DNA of 6,475 bases from Rhizobium sp. Q54 (lineage in GTDB: Bacteria; Pseudomonadota; Alphaproteobacteria; Rhizobiales; Beijerinckiaceae): contig CAMDKB010000267.1 of NCBI GenBank assembly GCA_945901195.1, positions 1-6,475 of the forward strand, written 5' to 3'. Made by a program: the position numbers and the translations under genes. The notes below the pieces were generated by a model that saw only the letters and a program-made list of their open reading frames with translations, was not told the DNA's origin and ran no database searches. Positions 6,154 to 6,475 of the stretch are shown piece by piece (position 1 is the first letter of the stretch; each line of letters opens with the position of its first letter).

Positions 6154-6475
6154 TTAGGCCGATGCCCCCTGTCCGGCCAGTCGCCCGAATACGGCAGCCG
6201 ACATCAGGCCGGCGCCGCCGGGATAGTTGAAATAGAAAAGGCCGCCCACCATTTCGCCTGCCGCGAACAGGCCGGGAATTACGTTGCTGTCGGCGTCAAG
6301 AACCTGGCCTGACGTATTGATGCGCAAGCCGCCGAACGTGAAGGTTATGCCGCATGTCACGGCATAGGCTTCAAATGGGCCTTCATTGACGGCGAGCGCC
6401 CAGTTCGACTTTGGCACGGCAAGGCCTTCAGTACCGCGCCCGTCCTTGCGGCCGGGATCATATGTGACCCCGGAC
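6154..6475 (-). CDS. tcuA: TcuA-like FAD-dependent tricarballylate dehydrogenase (C-terminal part; start outside window)
   Basis: The minus-strand frame is open to the right edge, so the GTG at 6417 is internal. The visible 106 residues (numbered from base 6474) are the C-terminus of a succinate dehydrogenase/fumarate reductase-type flavoprotein. EGLAVPKSNWA (16-26), PFEAYAVTCGITFTFGGLRI (33-52), VIPGLFAAGEMVGG (65-78, Glu74 toward FAD) and NYPGGAGLMSAAVFGRLAG (83-101) are diagnostic. The combination PFEAYAVTCGITFTFGG with GLFYFNYPGG is what I recall from TcuA rather than from fumarate reductases or ketosteroid dehydrogenases, which usually carry HG.NRLGG there. TcuA oxidises tricarballylate to cis-aconitate at the membrane, with TcuB passing on the electrons. 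Whether tcuB or tcuC lies further right cannot be seen. A related dehydrogenase of another carboxylate is the main alternative; the family is certain, the substrate less so. Confidence 0.8.
   Translation of the reverse strand, partial: SGVTYDPGRKDGRGTEGLAVPKSNWALAVNEGPFEAYAVTCGITFTFGGLRINTSGQVLDADSNVIPGLFAAGEMVGGLFYFNYPGGAGLMSAAVFGRLAGQGASA

Noticed and set aside
6415..6417. GTG as the start of the TcuA-like gene
   Set aside because: The frame stays open to the window edge with conserved upstream residues, and an 87-residue protein would hold only the C-terminal FAD-binding tail.

Overview
The window looks like ordinary chromosomal DNA from a metabolically versatile proteobacterium. My guess is an alphaproteobacterium of the Hyphomicrobiales/Bradyrhizobium kind. 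The reasons are moderately high GC by eye, Shine-Dalgarno-led genes, a Bug-type solute receptor, a TauD/TfdA dioxygenase beside a GMC oxidoreductase, and a tricarballylate-dehydrogenase-like flavoprotein. Betaproteobacteria such as Burkholderiales also carry these families, so the lineage is not settled. No RNA gene, mobile element, CRISPR array or origin is visible, and no gene-free stretch reaches 300 bases.

Layout: (1) 1-990 (+), the C-terminal part of a TauD/TfdA-type Fe(II)/2-oxoglutarate dioxygenase whose start lies left of the window. (2) 1007-2605 (+), a complete GMC-family FAD oxidoreductase starting 16 bases after the dioxygenase stop, probably in the same operon. (3) 2606-2678, a short convergent spacer with small inverted repeats. 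(4) 2679-3659 (-), a complete Bug/TctC-type periplasmic solute receptor. (5) 3660-3799, a 140-base divergent control region with a palindromic cluster that could be a GntR-type operator. (6) 3800-4537 (+), an Asp/Glu racemase / arylmalonate decarboxylase / maleate isomerase-family protein that appears to lack both catalytic cysteines. (7) 4538-4683, a spacer with a weak terminator and a possible promoter. (8) 4684-6135 (+), a TMEM43-family membrane protein with long low-complexity tails. (9) 6154-6475 (-), the C-terminus of a TcuA-like FAD dehydrogenase running off the right edge.

Most of the genes suggest uptake and breakdown of small organic acids or alcohols. The Bug receptor would capture a carboxylate in the periplasm, and the racemase-fold protein, dioxygenase, GMC enzyme and TcuA-like dehydrogenase are soluble or membrane-associated catabolic enzymes. 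The substrates cannot be read from sequence. The TMEM43 protein appears to be an unrelated, independently transcribed gene. I found no strong evidence of an undescribed system. The points most worth a second look are the cysteine-less racemase-family protein, the divergent control region, and the bacterial TMEM43 homologue with its disordered tails.
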